Source: Lachnospiraceae bacterium (GTDB lineage Bacteria; Bacillota; Clostridia; Lachnospirales; Lachnospiraceae). Taken from it: DNA of 37,554 nt. Location: the NCBI GenBank assembly GCA_024698555.1, contig JAILRI010000202.1:1-37554 (forward strand), in the 5' to 3' direction. The notes under the pieces are model-generated. The model saw only the letters and a list, made by a program, of their open reading frames with translations, did no database searches and was not told the origin of the DNA. A program made the position numbers and the translations under genes. Numbering within the stretch: the first letter of the stretch is position 1; the number at the start of each line of letters is the position of its first letter. This document shows, in pieces, positions 35,801-37,554 of the stretch.

Positions 35801-37519
35801 CGCCTTATCCGCGATAACTGCACCTGTGTACGCGCTGCCGTTATATGTCGCATCCGCAGCGCTAATGGTCAGTGTAACCCTGCCATCAGTCAGTCCACAG
35901 GACGATACTGTTGAGGAACATGCTGCCGTGACAGTAGCGCCGCTTGCAGAGTAATCAAAGCTGTGCACATGTTTCGAAATAATAGTCAGCGCGTTACTTA
36001 TTTCACTGATATCAAAATAATCATCGTTGTTTTCACTGACATTTTCTGTTCCGAACATATAGACAATGTCATCACGGTTCTTTATGCCTGATGCCTCAAG
36101 TTTCACAAGCCCGTGATAAACTGTCAATGTGCCGATCGTACCGGTACATCCGTTTTCAGTCGTTCCGATCCCGATACCGTCCGCCCCCGACCCGCCGGTT
36201 GCAGTAATGGTTCCACCCTTGATGACTATATCGCCACCGGTAGTGTCAACTGCCAAAGCGCCGTTCAGGCCGATACCGGCTGAATATGTGCCGCCGGTCG
36301 CGCTAAGCGTTCCGTTTCCCTTGATGGTAAGGGTGCTTGCCAGACCGCCGAGCTGTATGCCTGCTTTTAAGTCTGCCCCTGTCACGCTGTTATCTCCGAC
36401 AAGGGTAATATCTGCTGTTCCGTCGCAAACGATACCGCCATTGATGGTTGCGCCGCTGAGCGTGATGTCTGCTCCGTCGGCAATTGTCACAGTGTGGCTC
36501 GTCGAGCCTGTCAGCACATCTTTATCGATGGCGGTAACGTCACCGGAAATTTCCGATAGATCAATCGTTGCGCCCGCCGTAACTGTCACATTGACGTTAG
36601 GCATGACAAAGGTGTATTGTCTGTTTCCGATATCGGTCAACGTCAGGTCGTTGTTGCCATCGTTCACACGCAGAGTAGACGCGTCAACTGCCGTACCGAG
36701 TGTCAGTGTGACCGTCGCACCCGGAAGCGCGGATGCAGCGCTTGCATTAACACTGGCAGTAATTTCATTTCTGATCGTAATATTGTGTTTTTGAGTATTT
36801 ACGGTAAACTTTGCGGTTGAGGCAGCGCTGGCGCCATCAGGATCCGTTGCCTTAAACGTAACCGTGGCAGAACCGTACCAATCCGGGTCCGGGATAACGA
36901 TACTCGCTACACGGTTGGGATCGATTACCACGCTCAGGTCACCATCTGCCCGATCATCGCCAATGGGAGTGATAACGCATTCCCAGAGGATCCGGTTTTT
37001 CGGATGATCGAGATCGTTGACGTAATCATCAAGCCAGATCTTGGCGAAGGTTTTACCTTCGTCTATCGTCTGGTCCGGGATCTGCCTGACTGTCGGCACA
37101 TTGTTCACAGATTCAACGTTGAAGTTCACTGTTTCAGAACCCTTGGCGCCCTTGGTGTCTGTCGCGGTAAAGGTAATGTCTTCGGAACCGTTCCAGTATT
37201 CGCTCGGAATTTCTATCGTCGCGACACGCTCGGGAGAAATAGACACCCTGAGTTGCTTATAGCCGGAAGCCGTCCACTGGATTTTGGATGGTTGATCTTC
37301 ATCGGTCACATACCTGTCCAGATTGATCGGGGCAAATCTTCCGCCTTCATTAATACTTTCTCCCGGAATTCCATCCACGACAGGAGCGGTGTTCTCTGCT
37401 TCCTCCGCCCGCACCACCATCGTAAACTGTGGCAGCGGCATAGCTGACAGCACCATCGCGGCTGTCAGTATAAATGTCGTTATACATTTCACCAGGCTCT
37501 TGCTTTTTCGTTTCATCAT
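32900..37519 (-). CDS. Large mosaic secreted/cell-surface protein
   Basis: 1539 aa with signal peptide. Two cadherin-like repeats, a Cthe_2159-like beta-helix region, Big_2-like and MBG-like domains, a Bacterial-repeat-like module, a Gly/Thr linker, a DG/TTET repeat stalk, and a C-terminal leucine-rich-repeat (LRR_5-like) segment. Confidence 0.9.
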   Translation of the reverse strand: MMKRKSKSLVKCITTFILTAAMVLSAMPLPQFTMVVRAEEAENTAPVVDGIPGESINEGGRFAPINLDRYVTDEDQPSKIQWTASGYKQLRVSISPERVATIEIPSEYWNGSEDITFTATDTKGAKGSETVNFNVESVNNVPTVRQIPDQTIDEGKTFAKIWLDDYVNDLDHPKNRILWECVITPIGDDRADGDLSVVIDPNRVASIVIPDPDWYGSATVTFKATDPDGASAASTAKFTVNTQKHNITIRNEITASVNASAASALPGATVTLTLGTAVDASTLRVNDGNNDLTLTDIGNRQYTFVMPNVNVTVTAGATIDLSEISGDVTAIDKDVLTGSTSHTVTIADGADITLSGATINGGIVCDGTADITLVGDNSVTGADLKAGIQLGGLASTLTIKGNGTLSATGGTYSAGIGLNGALAVDTTGGDIVIKGGTITATGGSGADGIGIGTTENGCTGTIGTLTVYHGLVKLEASGIKNRDDIVYMFGTENVSENNDDYFDISEISNALTIISKHVHSFDYSASGATVTAACSSTVSSCGLTDGRVTLTISAADATYNGSAYTGAVIADKAAWTSLGLTVPVIEYAGRGQTSYTKSTTAPTDAGTYTASITVDTDKTATVDFEITKAGSKTSALTPVTLDKAYTLTSFTTSAAGRMPSDAGTSSYAKGTESITGNVSLNSWSVDSATGTVTVSLAGAATGSSITLPVIISSQNYEDSTVNVVVRFVERSDAGVSIAGGDRTAVYGEAAFTLSGSVTAPGEGTASWSWSGNNTAVATVSSTGVVSILKPGTAVITAKYESETTIGESFIRLTVNKAVPAVTAPVAKNLTYNGESLQLVTAGSSNYGTLQYSLNGRDYSDNVPAAVNAGSYTVYYRLAGTEYYEGMSGSVTAAIARKDATVTAEDKNKTEGGADPSFTASVSGVIGNDVISYNISRASGETSGTYVITPAGDTVQGNYTVAYRTGTLTITPKPVYTANVVKGKAGSGDTAVTSGSYEENAVVTITADAAPDGQEFDRWTGSDGVEFADAASTTTTFKMPAKAVTVTATYKNKQSSGTTTGGGTSIDEGTTTGGGTSTDGTTTGGTTTGGGTPIDGGTTTGGTTAGEGTTTGGAVSEGDTTTGKTTSDGGTTAGGESSMGEGSANGGGPTDTAGTVETTVTENKDGSTTTTTVEQNSDGSTTTKEETVTADGTTTKTETVENADGSTVTKEETKTADGTVTTAKTKENADGSLEKTETVTGENGEVLSTTETKVEKTEDGLTVTTESRMETGEDGQVTTTETKIEESSDGTKTTEETKVETGADGQVTTTETKMEEKSDGSMTASTVVMDTEGEVLSATETERSYNSRGTEIVESATVYADGSSESSVVKTTTKGKVVAESLKTEADGSGTLIQATTKSNGDSVTKTYDVSAKGKVKLTSYETQGSTATIPESVESNGTKQPVSIIGAKAFAGNTDITKVKISSTIDTIGKNAFKGASNLKSVLIYSLNLKKVSTGAFADIAPNAVIKIQTATKKEFDKAKALIEASGLPEGVKVKRIKK
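33253..34060 (-). repeat. In-frame degenerate tandem repeat (~12-15 aa units, consensus-like xxxDGxxTTxET)
   Basis: Units such as VENADGSTVTKEET / RMETGEDGQVTTTET / KIEESSDGTKTTEET / KVETGADGQVTTTET read directly from the protein. Confidence 0.85.
34085..34358 (-). repeat. In-frame Gly/Thr-rich low-complexity repeat (TTTGGGT)n
   Basis: Protein SSGTTTGGGTSIDEGTTTGGGTSTDGTTTGGTTTGGGTPIDGGTTTGG... Confidence 0.85.
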
Positions 37520-37554
37520 ATGTTATCTCCATTCATCTTTATCCGTACTCTCAA

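Noticed and set aside
36129-36794. 221-aa plus-strand ORF
   Set aside because: Antisense to the surface-protein beta-helix region; composition artefact.
1-37554. Prophage, transposase or integrase
   Set aside because: No phage structural, transposase or recombinase ORF was recognised in the track or in my reading of both strands.
32773-37554. c-di-GMP riboswitch (GEMM-type) linked to the GGDEF genes
   Set aside because: No recognisable GEMM core was seen in the leaders upstream of adhE or the surface-protein gene; a covariance-model scan would be needed to exclude it fully.

Overview
The window looks like a low-to-mid GC Firmicutes chromosome, with Lachnospiraceae-like gene content (inference from protein style; no search was run). 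About 20 intact genes, one edge-truncated gene and one tRNA are supported. Minus strand, left part: an edge-truncated AAA-ATPase-like protein, a GNAT, a histidine kinase/response regulator pair, and an FtsX-type ABC permease/ATPase. Plus strand: a pair of ABC exporters whose motifs fit an asymmetric heterodimer. The middle carries a GGDEF protein, a NUDIX hydrolase, a Tyr-rich secreted protein, a hybrid histidine kinase, a DRE-TIM metallolyase (possible Re-citrate synthase), a MATE transporter, RpiB and Sua5/TsaC. Next is a single-chain MmeI-like (type IIL) restriction-modification gene, placed between a truncated gene remnant with its own terminator and a tRNA-Val(CAC). The right part holds a tight minus-strand cluster: adhE, an APH-type kinase, a membrane GGDEF protein, and a LacI-type sugar-binding domain fused to GGDEF. 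It ends with a 1539-aa mosaic surface protein. The strongest candidate for something undescribed is the adhE cluster: AdhE carries a ~132-aa Ala/Lys/Pro-rich C-terminal tail with a canonical-looking AT-hook (SKRRGRPAK), and it appears co-transcribed with a small-molecule-kinase-like protein and two diguanylate cyclases.
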